A DNA stretch of 64,000 nt from Strigops habroptila (GCF_004027225.2 NC_044283.2:34478207-34542206), one strand, 5' to 3'. Positions 1 to 14,067 are shown, counted from the stretch's first letter. Notes: generated by a model from the sequence alone, not told the origin. Numbers and translations are program-made.

Positions 1-517
1 CAATTAGTTGTTTTTCCACTGTGTCTGCCAGGAAAATTTATGCATGCACAGCTAGATATCTCTGACTTTTAAAGTCATGGCACTTAGCAAAATGCTTTTA
101 AAGAGACACTCACAAAAGCTAACATTACCCATGAAAATTACGTAAATATTTATAGGCAGTATATGTTTGGTTTCTGGTTTGTTTGCTTGTTTGCTTTTTC
201 CCCATTTATTTTAAAAATCCATCTGGTGCTAGCAGATGATAAATATTTAGATCAAATTTGTGCCTGGGATACGAGGGCACTGTTTCTTCCAGAAGGGACA
301 TTATAAATTTGATACTGTAGGCCCAGCCTCAGTTCCCCAACTCAACCAGCATAGCAGGCACTCTGTTGGGATGCATTCATAGAGTTGTATGAAAAGGCTT
401 CTTGGCTGGAAGGCTATAAGCAACCTTAGTGGTTATTTTACCTTATCTCTTTCAGGAGTTTTCCTAGAGATTGGACTGATGTCTGCTGGGAAATACCTCA
501 CTTCGCCTTAAAGAGTC

Positions 518-640
518 CAAGCAATGGTGACTCAACCACCTCCCTTGCTAAATTGTTCCGGTGTTTAGTTACCTCCCACTGCTAAGAAATCACATCTTAT
601 TTCAGTCTTGAATTTGTCTAACTCCAGTTTCCAGAAGTCA
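518..640 (-). repeat. Old CR1 LINE 3' fragment, reverse orientation
   Basis: The + strand reads as the reverse complement of the 3' part of old CR1 elements: a stretch about a block where the second-strand product would encode the ORF2 C-terminus (cctcccttgctaaattgttc, then ttaccTCCCACTGctaagaa and cttatttcagtcttgaattt). This word order is typical of diverged CR1 copies in birds and turtles. No intact reading frame remains. The boundaries are approximate because both ends fade into unique sequence. Confidence 0.55.
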
Positions 641-1321
641 TCTAGTCCAGCTCGGTGCTCGCAGCAGGCTATCACCAACACTTGCTCAGGAACAGGCCTC
701 CTTGGATCATCTGAAAATTTTGTCCACAGCTCCCTCAACTCGTTATCTACTACACCTGTCCACTTGTTCTTGTTCTGCTATCGTGCAGGCAAGTCTTGTT
801 CAGCTCTGACATGAACTCAATCAGGGAACACTTCTGGCTGAAAAAAAAGGTGCTTTTTTTTTTTTTCCTCCAGACTTCTTGACTTTAATTAGGCCCTTAA
901 TCATGTCCCTCACGAGGCTGTATGACTGTGGATGCTAACACAAAAATGGCACGAGGAGATCTGAGCATGCAGAGGGAACTGCTTATGCAGCACCGATTTG
1001 CAATGCAACCACACAACCCTAGCAGTTTGCTGGTAAAAAAAAAGTGAGGTCATTCTACTTCTCCCCCCTCATCCTTGGCCATGCATTTCCACTTTTCTGG
1101 TGGCCATGGTGAGCTGAACGAGAGGAAGACAAACTTCACTGAAAAAATTAGTAGTATTAAATGGTTTATTGAGTAGCAGTACCAATTGGGGCAGACTTGT
1201 ATAGAAGCGCTCCTTTCAGTGGCAGCTAGCTATTTGGTTGGATTTGCTGCAATGAGACATTTCATTTCTGCAGTGCAGTTCCATAGCAGTTTGTCCTTGT
1301 CTAAGTCAGGGCTATCATGGT

Positions 1322-1590
1322 GGCCTATCATTGGTGGCCTTCTGTGTTGGGGCTACAGAACTGATGGACAGGGGCAAAGCAGTTGACATCATCTACGTGG
1401 ACTTGTGCAAAGCATTCGACACCGTACTGCACAACATCCTTGTCTCTAAATTGGAGAGACATCAATTTGATGGATGGACCACTCAGTGGATAAAGAACTG
1501 GCTCGATGGCCGCATGCAGAGAGTTGCAGTCAATGGCTCAATGTCCATCTTAGGGTCCTTTCCAACCCTAACCATTCTATGATTCTGTGT
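1322..1590 (+). repeat. CR1 LINE fragment: reverse-transcriptase piece joined to 3' tail
   Basis: Positions about 1,356-1,540 translate as a piece of the CR1 ORF2 reverse transcriptase, with residues DIIYVDLCKAFDTVLHN (palm motif A region) and WIKNWLDGRMQRVAVNG. At about 1,550 the sequence jumps directly to the CR1 3' terminus (ggtcctttccaaccctaacc followed by attctatgattctgt). The rest of ORF2, normally more than 1 kb, is missing. This is either an internal deletion or two insertions lying side by side. The element cannot move on its own. Confidence 0.85.
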
Positions 1591-2019
1591 CCCCTTTGGT
1601 ATTTGTGCAGGTGAGCAGTAGGTTGGTCCAGGGAGCTTTGCAGCCAAGAACTAAGCTTGCCAAAAAAAAAGAGAGCTGCTCATTCTCGACTAGGTTCAGA
1701 GATTTAATGCAGCTGAAAGTGAACCACTATTTTATACAGTGAGTTTTCAGCCAAACTTGTGACCTGATCTGATGCAGTGTGCTGGTACATGTGGTGAGAA
1801 GGGGAAGGGAAAAAGGCTGGGTCATTAATCTGTGTCCTCAGACACTGACAATGTCCATGAATTCACTTGTTCTTTTCCTGAAGCACATTATTGATGTGAC
1901 TTTTTGTGTTCACAGTAGGTCTTAAGATTATTGTAAGATGTTGAAAGAGGCCTGTTATCTATGGAGGCATGTGGAGTCAATAGTCTGTGGATCATTCTGA
2001 ACTTAGTGATTATTGAACG

Positions 2020-2085
2020 ACAGCTTGTATTTGCAGGGACTGACTCAGTGACCCAGATGGTCTCTTCCAGTCTTATGTTCCTAGC
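2020..2085 (+). repeat. Possible old CR1-like 3' end
   Basis: The words cagggactgactcagtgacc and ggtctcttccagtcttatgt resemble the terminal part of diverged CR1-type LINEs, where 'gatgatctcttccag..ctatg' precedes the end. The match is short and the upstream part is not recognisable, so the call is tentative. Confidence 0.35.
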
Positions 2086-3299
2086 CATATCCTTCCTAAG
2101 AGCACCCTACTTTTAAAACTGTTGAGAACTAATTTTTCTTTATCCTGTCTTTTACTTTATCCGCTTTCTAATTTGTTGCATTTGCTACTCTCCTGTCCTT
2201 CATTACTATTTCTTTAACAGCAGAGCAAGAGAGAAAGAGATTTGGCTCTTAGCTGTGTTAAAGATTTTCCCAAAATGCAGCCATTAGAGACCCGCTGCAA
2301 ACAAAACAGCACAGGCATTTGTTTTTTTTCAACAATGCTACATTCTGAGCTCCTGTCTGCAGTAATTAATTAGCATCATTGCTGAACTGACTCCCTGCTG
2401 GACTGCATGATCATTAGTGCCAAAGCCAGGAAGGGAGCAAAACTTCCAAACCCCCGAGTAGGCTCCTGCAGCAACTGTTGTCATCTCTAGAGCATTTCAA
2501 GAACATTTCAAGTGACACTGGTGGGAAAGATTCACTTTCTTATCTGTATGAGGGGCTGGCCCAGAGTCAGTTAGACTGCTGGCTGGGATCAGGCAAATCT
2601 ACTTCCTGGGCAAGATGTTGTCAAAAGCTATCGAAACCCTGAAGGATTGCTCTCGGCTAGTTCATCTTCATTTTGCTGATATGCAGAGAGAATTACAGAA
2701 GATTTGAGAGACATCAGGGTACAAATCAATGATGATGTGCAGTACTGGGGCTGCTGTGCCAAAAGCTATCCCAGAACCAAGAATCTGTCAGCTTAAAAAT
2801 GAAACTTAAGTCCAGTAGAGACACAGCTGAATCCAGACAGGCCAAAATGAAAGTGCTGGCACGAAATTAAAGAACTTCCTTCAGGTGCAGAAAAACAGCA
2901 GACACTGAGAGTATTTACAGGTGGCTTTTATGAAATTTTTTTTGGTAGGCTTGGGATGCAGTGTAATATAGTTTAATCTCCTCTCTCATTCCCTCATGCT
3001 TGTTTCAGGAGAGAACAAGAAATTTAATCCAAACAAAGGATTAAGAAATTTCAATAACTGGACTACTGTCATTATCCAGACAATGGGCCAGCTCTTTAAA
3101 TGCATGTTCTTGGTTGAACTGAAGACAGTGACTACATCAAAGGGAGCAGAATTGGAATGCAGAAAAGAGGAAATGAGGAGTCTAGAAGAGCTAAACAAGT
3201 ATTTTACCTATTATGCCCTTCCAGCAATGCATCCCATAAACAAAACAGCTCTAAGAAAGAATCTCTCCTCACTGGAGAATAAGGTTAGGGACAACTTTT

Positions 3300-3450
3300 G
3301 AGAGATGGACAGAGGAAAGAGAAAGGAGATTTAATATAGATAAATGTAAGCTAATACACCTGGGAAGAAATAATAATCATTTTATATACAAACCCATGAG
3401 CTGCTGTTTAGAAAACAGTAATAGAGAAGGCAGCCTGGGAGCGATGGTTT
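3300..3450 (+). repeat. Ancient CR1/L3-like LINE ORF2 fragment
   Basis: The string from about 3,326 (agatttaatatagataaatg, then taagctaatacacctgggaa) corresponds to the conserved ORF2 block that encodes FNxDKCKxxHLGRNN in CR1-type elements. It continues with a degraded copy of the following block (cccatgagctgctgtttaga). Several stop codons interrupt the frame, so this is an old inactive copy. Confidence 0.55.
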
Positions 3451-6400
3451 ATAATTAATTACTGCAGACAGGAACTCAAAATCTAACACTGGGGCAAAAA
3501 TCAAATACATTCTTATTCCGGGCCAGCACTGGTTCTGCAGCGAGTGCGTGGACATCATTTACACAAACAAGGAGCTGGCAACAACAAGCGAAATATTAAA
3601 CTTGTGGCTACTGGATTATTCGTTGTATTTATAAGCTAGAGCCTTAAATGCCGATACCATAAGCACAGTCCTGTGGTTTTCTATTTGCTGAATACAGTAA
3701 AACAATAAAATAAATTATGTCCAAGATGCAAATTCCTATATGAGTTTGTAGAAGCGTACTCTCTCTTTTCTTGTTCTCATATTTGAATGCAGAGCAGTGG
3801 CTTAAAAGTGATCAGATTTAATCTAGCCAAGATTGAGGAAAAAACCCTTTCTTAAAGAAAAGGACTACAGCTGTAAGCAGTGTAGAGAATTAAGGCAATG
3901 TAATCTCTGCGTAATTCAGTAAGAAGCAATCTGGTAAGAAATGAACACCAAACATGGAGCTGTGCTTTTATTTAGGTAAGAAGTGTTGCTCAATGAATGC
4001 ATTTAGCAGATAATGAACAAAAATATCAAAACTATCTGTGTTCCACCAAAGACCAGATTAAACATTACTATGCTGAGAAGACAGTGTTATGTGAAAGCCT
4101 GCCAGACAACCCAGACGGGGTGTCATAAAGAACTGTCTGATTGCAAGACCTGATGGCTGTGTATTTAGAAGTTCATAGACTTGTAGATCAGAATGAAACA
4201 CAAATTGATTCTAGGCCTAGAAAAGGAAAGGGGAAAACCCTAACAAGGCATAGGATGCAGTATAATAAAGATATACAGGACTATTTCATCTTGTGAGTGC
4301 TTTGAGCTAGTAGCACAGGGTAATCCTGTCTTTGATTCCTTACAGGCTGTGCTGGAAAGGTGGCACATCTCCCCATTGTAAGGCAACCTTTGGGTGGTAC
4401 CATTTCTTCCCAGGCTGGATATAGCTTGGACTCAAACCATCAGGATGTGTGCAGGCACAGAAGGAGGCGTTGATTATACCAGGGCAAATTTTTCCCCTCC
4501 TGAGAAGAGGATGATGGATCATTTCTTAGAGCCCTATAGGTCAAAAAGCATTTGTTCTGATAAGTGCAAAACTGGGTATTTTTTAAAAGCAGCAAAAAAT
4601 ATGGCAAGACTATATAAAGGCTTTCAAAACTGGAATTTCATTTTCCATCTGAGAAGGCAGATAAAGCTATGTAATTAGTCAGGGAAGGGTCACTCCCTTT
4701 CTTCCCACCGCCTTCAGAGGATAAACTCCAGATAGCTTTTCAGAGACTGCAGAGCTTCAATTGCAGAGGGGTTTAGTCTGTGAAAGGAGGTTTGGAGCAC
4801 ACGATAATTAGCAGCTCACAGCTGAATTTTGCTAGCTGTCGGAGTTTTCTTTGCTATCACTGCATGAAAGCACTCCTGTAGGTCTCTTGAGATTCCCTAG
4901 ATGTGTGCTGTAGTCTGATTTGTCCACATGGAACTTTCTAACACAGAATTTGGTCGGTGTACAACACTTAAAGGCTTACAAGTCCCTTTTCCCTGGCAGA
5001 ACAACACCTGGACGGAATGAGAAAATAAAGGGGTTTTTTCTTGGACAAAGCAGGAACTGCTTTACTGCTTATGCTATACCCAGACCTTTACAGTCCAGGA
5101 GAATGCTGGGAAAGTCCATGGGTAGCCTGCTAATCCAAATCCACATCTTCTTTGTATCCCCAAATCAGTGTTCAAGAGTCCTGGCAGGAGACAGGCCTTT
5201 TCTTAAGACTCGTCCTTCATTCATTTCTGCTGGCTCACAGTTTTGAAGTCCCAGTGTGAAAACTGTAGAGACACTGGGAGAAAGACAGTAACTGTAATGC
5301 AATTGTTTTAGGCTTAGTTGAGGTTCACCTCTGTTTTAAGAAAACAAACACCAAGAACTGCCCAATTTACCTCAAGTTCAGCATGTGCTTACATGTTTCA
5401 GGACTGACACTGTTTCTGAGTTAGTCTTCATTACTGCTGCTTTCCAGACTGCAGTCTCGGATTTGTTTGAATTTCTTATAAAATATTTCTAACCTTTAAT
5501 TACAGGACACTTAATGGTAGGATGTGCTTGTGCTGGCTCTTGTCTCATCCAAACTAGCTGTTCAAGTTGTTAATCTGTGGTCTCCATTCTGTTTGCAACA
5601 AGTGATTTCTGCCCTGTTACTTTCAGGTATGTCTTGCCTACCTTCTCAGCTCCCATGGCTGAGAACTCTCCCTTGGCCTCTTCTCTCTCTTCTCACCAGA
5701 ACAACCTGCGTAACTCCTATGCACTTAACAACACTTCCATTGTCTTTCAATCCAATTGCAAAGGTCATTTTCTTGGCTTATTGTCCCAGTCCTGTCACTC
5801 CTCTTTTTTGCACAATGCCATTGGCTTTCTTTCTTCACTGTGTGAAATACTAATGACTTGTCTTTACTTTTCAAGCCATGTCTCATCTACAACACCAAGA
5901 GGTTGTCCCTCACTGCTATTATATAAACAATGCCAGTCCTCTAAAGCACTCTTGTGTATTCACTTTCATACTTTCACCCATGCAGCTGATTATGCATAGC
6001 ACAAAACCTGTGTAAATACTCCTAAGCCTATCTTCCTTTGCTTTTTCAAGCATCTCATCTCTGCCCAAGGTTTGTCGTTCTGAGCATAGCCGCATAACTG
6101 TTTTGCTAGATACACTTTCTCCTATGAACTGGTATCACATCTTCTTCCTGCTCAACTTCTCTCTATAAGACTAGTAATAAATAACAAGCACTTTAAGAGT
6201 CAAAACAGCCTCTTAGTTTTATGTCTGTACAGAGCAAGCTACAATGAGGGTGGGTTTAGGTGTGATTTTAAGAGCGTATTAATTGTAAAATCAGAGTAAA
6301 CCAAATTACTCATCTTGTTAGTAAGTCTGTAACAATCATCCAGGAAGTAGCTCCAACATAGGATGTTTAATTTGCCATGCCAAAGCTGCTTAAATCTGTT

Positions 6401-6994
6401 GATTCCAGGAAGAATTTGCCATAGGGACTAATAGAGAAAGAGAGGGACTGGGATTGTGCCTTTTGAGGCAAGTGACTTACTAGCTAGTATTACCAGACTG
6501 CACCCTGAGGGGCTGTAGTCACCCTACTTGTCTCACTCCGTGAGAACCATGCTCAGGATGGTGCAACAAGGGTCCAGTGGTGTTTTTTACAAGTCCCTTA
6601 CCAGCGTCACAAGTCAATTCACCCACAATGCTGGCTGGACAGACATCTGGCCACATCTGTTCAGAATTTTGGTTTTAGAATGGGGCTACATGTCGTTCTG
6701 CACAATTCTGTTTTATGGAGAGCTAATACAAAGGGGCATTTGTTTTCCCTGTTTCCATGTCTTTTGGAAATTCTGTTATTTTACCATCTCACATGTAGGT
6801 AGAGAAAAGTGAATGTTCTGTTTTAAGTTATACCTTCTGAAAAGCAGTTGGAAGTGGTGAGACTGGAGCAGAATTTAGGCCATAACCAGGGTATGCTGTT
6901 TAAGATTTCTAGAGACTTAAGACATCATTGAGAGATGGACAGAAAGCTAGAGAACTGTGCGATCTATGTGCTTTCAATATTTAGCAGCCAGAAT

Positions 6995-7150
6995 ATCACA
7001 TTTTCATTCATGACAACGAAGTGCCTGTTTTATTCAGAAAAATGGGTCTTGTCAAACAACTTTGATATTATTCTCTGGCAAGATTGCAGGTAGATTTGAT
7101 AAAGACGACTCTATTGACATAATACACTAGAGTTTATGTAGGGCATTTGT
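6995..7150 (+). repeat. Ancient CR1/L3-like LINE ORF2 fragment (reverse-transcriptase region)
   Basis: The + strand contains gggtcttgtcaaacaacttt, then tttgataaagacgactctat and tgacataatacactagagtt. These match, with many changes, the part of old CR1 ORF2 that encodes the region around 'VDVIYLDFCKAFD'. The frame is broken by stops. No 3' tail is attached, so the fragment is internal. Confidence 0.55.
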
Positions 7151-10100
7151 TTTATTTTGTTTGGCAGCCTACATAAAAAAGATGTATGGGAAGCAAACAA
7201 ATTAAACCTGTTTTTCTATATGGTTGTTTGCTATGTCACAGCTCCCTGCAATAAGCCTTCATCCTTCCTGTGTTTTCCGTGACTTTATTGCCTCATAATG
7301 CCTCTAGGTTAAAAAGGTCCGGTCTTTGCGTAATCTCTAACATCTTGAAGTATTCAGAATGCCAAATAATGGGTACAGGAACCAAAGCAGTTCATCAAGA
7401 ATCTGTCCTATTCTGGTTACACCCCGAAACTGCAAGGTAGACATGTCTTCTCTGTTTTCTAAACTAACTGTCACCACATTCCTGCTTGCATAAAACACAT
7501 TTGAATCAGTGATGCAACCATGCAATAAAGTTAATGAACTGCTGATTTAAAATGAGCCTAGTGCAGGGCATGAGTCAGTCCAGTTCCTGGTGGATATATA
7601 TACCTTTAAATATATCCAGCTGTCATTTGCGTGCTGTTGGACTAATCACAAGAGAGTCTATGGATTGAATAGAGGAAAGGCGAAAACTACTCTCAAAGCC
7701 TTCCCTAAGACTGGAGCCCCAGTGATGTGAACACACATGCCAAATTGAGAATAAAGGGTTTCAGTCCCCTGGGATGGTGATCAGCCCCTGATGCCATTCA
7801 CTGATGCTAAATTATATGAAGTTTAATCCTGGTGATTTCAGTACAATTCTTGGCAGAATTCTCAGTAGATTTCTTAGTAATTTCACCATGCAAGCACTGA
7901 AAGGCAAAACTGGGTTTTTTTCTAGCTCTAACTCAGGAACAAAAAGCACTGATAATAAAATGTCTCTTTAATTGTCTAATAGTTTGGCTAATTACGGTGA
8001 CAGGCCATGAAGTTTCAGGATATTTATACTTTCAAAAAGTGGATTATACACCCAATAAACACTGCTAGATATTTGACTCTTTAGTATTCTGAAAGACCTG
8101 ATTCCCAAGCTGCCAACCCTATTAATCATCTGGATGTTAAGCATTGATTCTAGCAGGTACATAGTAAAAAGGCCTTTGACTTAAGTCGTTCAATTAACAT
8201 GCACGCTAGATGAATAAACCATACACAGACAAAACCTCTCTGACTACAAGTATGGATGGCTTTCTCCTTTATGTGAAAAAGCCTCAAAGGTTACACATTC
8301 ATGTCTTTTTAGCCATGAATGTGTAGAGAGCTGGGGCTCTGAATATTTGTCTGGTATGTGTAGGAAACAAGGCACTAGAGAAATTATTTCGTATAAATTC
8401 AGTTCACTTGTCAGCACTTGAAATATTTTGTTTTTTTCAAAAGTATATTTTGACTGAGACAATGCTGTAAGAAGACAGACATTCATTATCTGATTTTATT
8501 ATACTAAAAGCTGTGTCATTTACTATGAAAGAGACAACATTAAATATACCTTTTAGTGGCTTATAATCATCTGATATCTCCTAAAGTAACAAAATGCAAC
8601 CTGTATCGTGCTTAAGAAAGTTCCTTGGGATTATGAATATGACTGGAACAAGTGACTAGCTATCAACAGAGATTTAAGTGAAGGCATTACTGTGATAGAC
8701 TTGTCTGACTTGGATAACAAACTCTTGTAGTATTTCAGCCCATAAATGCTGAAGAGGAAGATACTGTTCTCTTACGTCACTGACAAACTAAAAGAGAATC
8801 TTTGTTTTCAGAGCTCCCCAGAGTTAACACAGTACTAGTTAACGATTTCACCATGGTAATTACTTTCTAGGGTCTGTCAATCAGGTAATTTTAATGTATT
8901 CAGCATGGGCTGCTTTAATTTTGTGCAATAACTATTTTATCTGGTTTCATGCTCTGTCTATCAATCTCTCCGTAACAAGTTTTGAATCTATGGACCAATT
9001 TGTGCCAAGTTTGAGAAGAAAATTGGTTTTAAATATCAAACCAAGATGGAATCATCCAAGTTTTGTGAATATTGACAGGTGGGTAGAGAGAAACTCACAT
9101 GAGGGCTCCCGTGGTGAAAAGGTTTTGGAAGGAGCTCATCTGTTACCATTTCTCTAAGGTACGTTAATTGACCAGTCGGTATATGCCTAATTCAGAAATT
9201 GCATGTCATGTGCTACCTCTTGTCAAGCTCACAAGTATGGGACAAGGTGGTCTAAAGAGATCATGCAAATGATAGTTGTGTATTTTTAAAGGTACACTTA
9301 CACACTGTGAACTTGATTTAGTCCTGCCCTGGACTAAACTAACAGTTCATGAGCTTTATACCATGGTTGCATCACTGATTCATATGTGCTTTATTCAAGC
9401 AGGCATCTAATAATACCTCTTTTATAAAACAAAGAGCATGTGGGTCTAGTCTTACAGTTTTGGGGTGTAACTAGAAAGGGACAGATCCTTGACAAGCTGC
9501 TTTAGTTCCCGTGGCTATTATTTGGGTATTCTGAATACCACAAAACATTAGCAATTATGCAGAGATTTGACTTCTTTAAACATGAGTTCATTGAGTATGC
9601 TTGCCAATGTTTGTAAAGGACGCTGGCACCCAGTTGGAGTGCTGACATTGGTTTCAAGTAGTATGCGATGAGTCCCTTTGTCGTTGAAAGCATCATGTTA
9701 AATGGTATAAATAGACAGAGCAACTGGCTAATAAAATGTAAAGTGAAATAAAATTGGGTTTAATATGATTGCAGGAGCTGGGTCATGACTTTTTTTCAGC
9801 ACAACAGTTGGAGTCACAGCTTGGAGAAACTTGAGAACATCTGTTATTTCTGTTGAAAAATACAAGTACATTGAGTAACTCACACCTTTGAAATTCCTTT
9901 GTGGGGGTGGAAGACAGCTCTTCTCCAACGCAAAGCTGATTTACTCAGGATTTGAACATTTGACTGGTTCATCCTTTAGGGCTCCCATAATTCAAACACA
10001 AATGTTCTTTGGAGGGAAGCTTTGAAAAAGTTTTTCCTGTGTGAGTAACCAGTGAGGTTAGTTGATTCCAGAAGGAAAGGCTAAAATGTCTTAAAAATTT

Positions 10101-13100
10101 GCAATACATAGTAGTTAATTTTGCATATAAGCTTATTTAGTTTGTAAAATATACGAAGTTTCTGTCTTTAAAAAAGCCAGAAGAAATCTAGTTACAATTG
10201 AACTGTGATCCAAGACTAAATTTCTGAATTTCTTTTGTACATCTTGAATGCAACTATCTTACTATATTTTTTTAATAGAACTTTTGAAATCTGTTTTCTT
10301 CTATAAAAAATCCTTGGGTTAAAAAAAAAAAAAAGCAGGAGCTGAAAACACTTCTTATCATCAACACACCTATCATGTGTACATACATGTAACACCCTGG
10401 GCATATACATCACAACACATAATTGAAAAATGTTCTCTTTTTTGTGCTTGAAATTCTTTGTTGGTACTGAGTCTTTCCCCTTCCTCCCTCCCTTTTTTTA
10501 AATGTATCCTTTGTGCCAGGATTTGATGTTTTACAAATACACTCACATCCTCCACTGACCCCTTATCTAGCATCAGCTTAACAGGCTTGTTTTCTGGGCT
10601 CATGAAAAGGGTCTGAGTGACAGCCATTCGAGAATGAAGGTTCCTGGACAGGCTCATGTGCCTGAAATACCAAGATGAGCATGTTAGTTTTCATAGCAGG
10701 TGTACTAGTCTTGGCAGCAGACAGTGTCCAGTAAATACGATGGGGGCAGAGAGAAGGCGGTGGTAATGTCAAAAGAGATGAGGTAGTGTAAGAGATATGT
10801 GTAGTGGTAAGAGCATGGAGTGTAGAAGAAATGTCTTTGGGTGTGAGAGGAGGTGAGAACAGGAAATAGAAAACCATAAATAAGGCTGCAGACTGAAAGC
10901 AGATAATGAGTACAAGTGGGAAAGGAGGGCTCTGTGAAAGAAACAGTTCTGTGCCTTGTTCCCATTTTCGTCTCTAGACTAGATGTCTGTTCAAGGCGAC
11001 GTCTCCCGTGACATACTGGTTTTCCTGCAAGTAGTGTATAATGTAACAGTTTTGGCAGATGGGAAGCTGCAGTCCTCCTTGGGAAAGTTCATCCATTGAA
11101 TAGAATGTGGCAGTTGAACAATAACTCCCCAGAAATCCTACAACAGTTCATACAGGAAAAGTTTAGTTATAGATTAACCCCAAATGAGGGGGTTTGATTG
11201 GTCAGGCAAACTTAACATCAATTCTGTTTAACTCAGAATAACATATTTTGTTCTACTTTTCTTAACAGAATAGAAACTTTTCAGGAAAATTGTGATTTGG
11301 ACACTCATTTTCAAGGGGGAGAAAACATTTTGTAGAGCTAGCCTGACTTCCTCTATCAAACAAGTGTGTGTAATTGAGATTAACGTTAGTACAAATGAGA
11401 AAATGACAGATAACTTAGGGTTTTCTTCATTTTTCATGCTGGTTTGTTTTTTGGGTTTGATTGGTTGGGGTTTTTTTTAGCTCGTTTCTTTAGTGTAGCT
11501 TTGTGAATTTTCGTGGTGATTTTGATTTCTTCTGGATGTGCAACATCAGTATTTATCCTTGTTTTCCCTTTCATGCAACAATCCATGTTTCTCTCTCACA
11601 TCTTCCTCATGCATTTTCCTTATTCTCTTTTCTTTACCTCCCTGTGATGTCTTGTCACTGTCTCTCATTTCTCTACATCTTTTCTTCTCTGCATTCATCC
11701 TTCTCTTTCCTCTTCACCGAATTCCCCAAAAGCACTATCTCACGTGCTTTTCTAAAGTCATTTTCAACTGCAATTCCAGTCCGCCATTACCTTCTCAATC
11801 TGTCCCTCAGAGTCACATACTAAGTTATGTTTTCTCGCATGATATTAGAAAGAAGACCCTTCAGTTTCCTTCCCTCTTCTCTCCGCTCACTAGAGCCATG
11901 ATTTTATTTTTCTAGATCAGGACTTGGGTTTTTTTCTCGGTTATTTTTTTCCCAACTTTGCCTCTAGGAGGAAGAATAAGATAATAAATTTTGCCCCTTG
12001 GATGGCATTCCTCTCTAAATGAGGAAGGTTATTTCTGTTCTTGATGGTGTTTAGTCATTAACAAAGGGTTTGCTTTGCAAATATTTGTCAATAGTTTAGT
12101 TAAGTAGTAACAAGAAGTAAACTGATTGCAAATCCAAAATTCCTTCTCCTGTAGTGGTTCAAGTGGTTTAGGTCATACACAAAAGGAAATTTCAGATTAT
12201 AGAGTAAGATATTTAAAAGGGGGCCTTTTAGCATGAAAATGTGCATATGCTGCAAGAGCAATTACAAAAAATATTCCTACTAAAAAGCACATGTAAGAAC
12301 TAGAAAATAAAACTTATAAGTTACCTTATTAATACTTTTAATATATAAAAAAACTAACTGAAAGAATACACACATTAAAGTTTAGACAATACAAAGCTTA
12401 TTTTTCCTCAGAGAAAAAGAAATCGTGGCCAGAGTACAGGAGCAGAGATAATTAGAGATTTGTTTCTTTTCTACCTCCCAAGGTAAGGCTTAATCCTACA
12501 GTAATCTCTTTATTGAGAGCCAAATGTTAGTGAAGGAGCCTGCTGCACAGATTTGAAGCTAGCATTTAGCCCATATTTTCAACTTCTGGGAAGGAGCTAT
12601 CCTATGAATTTATAGTCTGCATTGTTTTAAAGAGGTGTCTTGTTATGTTTTGTATGTTATCCTGCACTGTAATGCATTGGCATGGCTTCATGATACATTT
12701 GCTAACTTATATTGTGACACAGAGCGAGACTTCTCATTCATGACCAGTAAACTTCCAGAGCCCTTCTGTCTTTAAGCACAGAAAAGGGGTTTGTATTGGA
12801 CATACAATGAATGTGCATAAACTGATTATCCCAGAACAGTTTTTCCCTTGACTATTTCAGCTTCATATTGCCCCATCGTCAAGTACACTTTAAGGATAAA
12901 TGCCCAACGAACTTGGGGTTCATTCAAGTGGAGTAGATGTTAAGCAAATTGGCCTTCTGTCTTTTTTATTTCTAAACTGTGGTTTGTAGCCTTATTATGA
13001 ACTGGTTGGCTCTTTTAATTCACAGGTTAAATAAGAAAGAGAAAAGTAGCACAGAGAGAAAAATACCTGCTGAGGTTAGTATTTTTTTAAAAAGGCCTAA

Positions 13101-14067
13101 ATGTTAGATCCACAAATGGATTTAAGTGATATTTATGTATGTGAGGTTAAAATTCATACTCTGCTGCAATTTTGCATTGAAGGATCTGCAATCCACAGAT
13201 GCCTGCTTCCCTGATAATCAAGTTTCCACATAGCACATACCGTGCACAGGGGTGGCTCAGATTTGGTGGTGCTGGAGAGCTTTGGGCCTCTCATCTATAT
13301 AGGTTCCACTGAGGTTCACAGATGAGGTATGTCATCTCCTTTATATATGGAAATTAATTGAGCTGTCATTCTGGACTTAATGAGCACAGGCTCCATTCAA
13401 AACACAGCTATCTCTGGAAAAGGTAGTGGTACCTTTTAGCAGAAGAAATATGGAGAAAGAGGTACTCTATAGGCCTGGGAGAACAGCCATAATACTTAAT
13501 AAAACAGCCTGTAGGTGCCTGATTCATACTCGGCTGTGTAAACTGGATATCAGTCCAGAAGGAGGAGTGAGAAGTCTAAAGATGAGTGTCTCAGAAAGGA
13601 ATGGCTGTTCAGTCCGTCTGGGTATCCACGTGAGCCTAAGTGACGGTGGCCTGTTCCTACACTTTGGCCTGAAGGGTCAGGGAGAGAAAGGGTATGCTGC
13701 TTGCTGGGTTCACATGCTATGGATATTTTTTGTTTGTGTTTAAAATGAAGTTGAGATAGAAAAGTTTTATTTATTGGTTTAGGCTGGTAAAAAGGCAAGA
13801 GTGGCCTATACCCTTCCCTTGTTTATCCAAGGGCTTAATGATTAGAGCATTCATGCGGACAGTAGGTATACAAAGTCCAATTCATTCACTGCTTGCAGGA
13901 ATTCGAAAGGCGATATCCGTATTGCCAGGCCCTAAGGTGTTCTAGTATTCTGCTTACTGAATTCTCTTTACTGAAGTTTTGCATGGAATAATTAAGTATG
14001 CTTTGGATCAGGAAGAGTGAGTGTGTCACTTGCTGGTGAGAGCTCTCCTGAAGAAAAGGGAAGGGGA

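Larger units (their letters stand above)
1..6990. other. Intergenic DNA, no gene recognised
   Basis: AT-rich non-coding DNA. The only recognisable content is the CR1 fragments listed separately (518-640, 1322-1590, 2020-2085, 3300-3450) and short homopolymers such as a 13-T run at 854-866. Open frames here are short, show no family motif and have no coherent splice context. A stretch near 2,330-2,420 contains overlapping TAATTA cores and could be a regulatory element, but I cannot show conservation from one sequence. The stretch 5,520-6,160 is pyrimidine-rich on the + strand and gives two overlapping open frames of 109 and 140 codons that look like composition artefacts. Confidence 0.6.

Noticed and set aside
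5524-5999. Two overlapping + strand open frames of 109 and 140 codons
   Set aside because: They arise from a pyrimidine-rich stretch; overlapping frames in two registers point to composition rather than coding.
11503-11915. Ser/Phe/Leu-rich + strand frames of 106 and 125 codons
   Set aside because: Product of a long polypyrimidine tract; both registers are open for the same reason.
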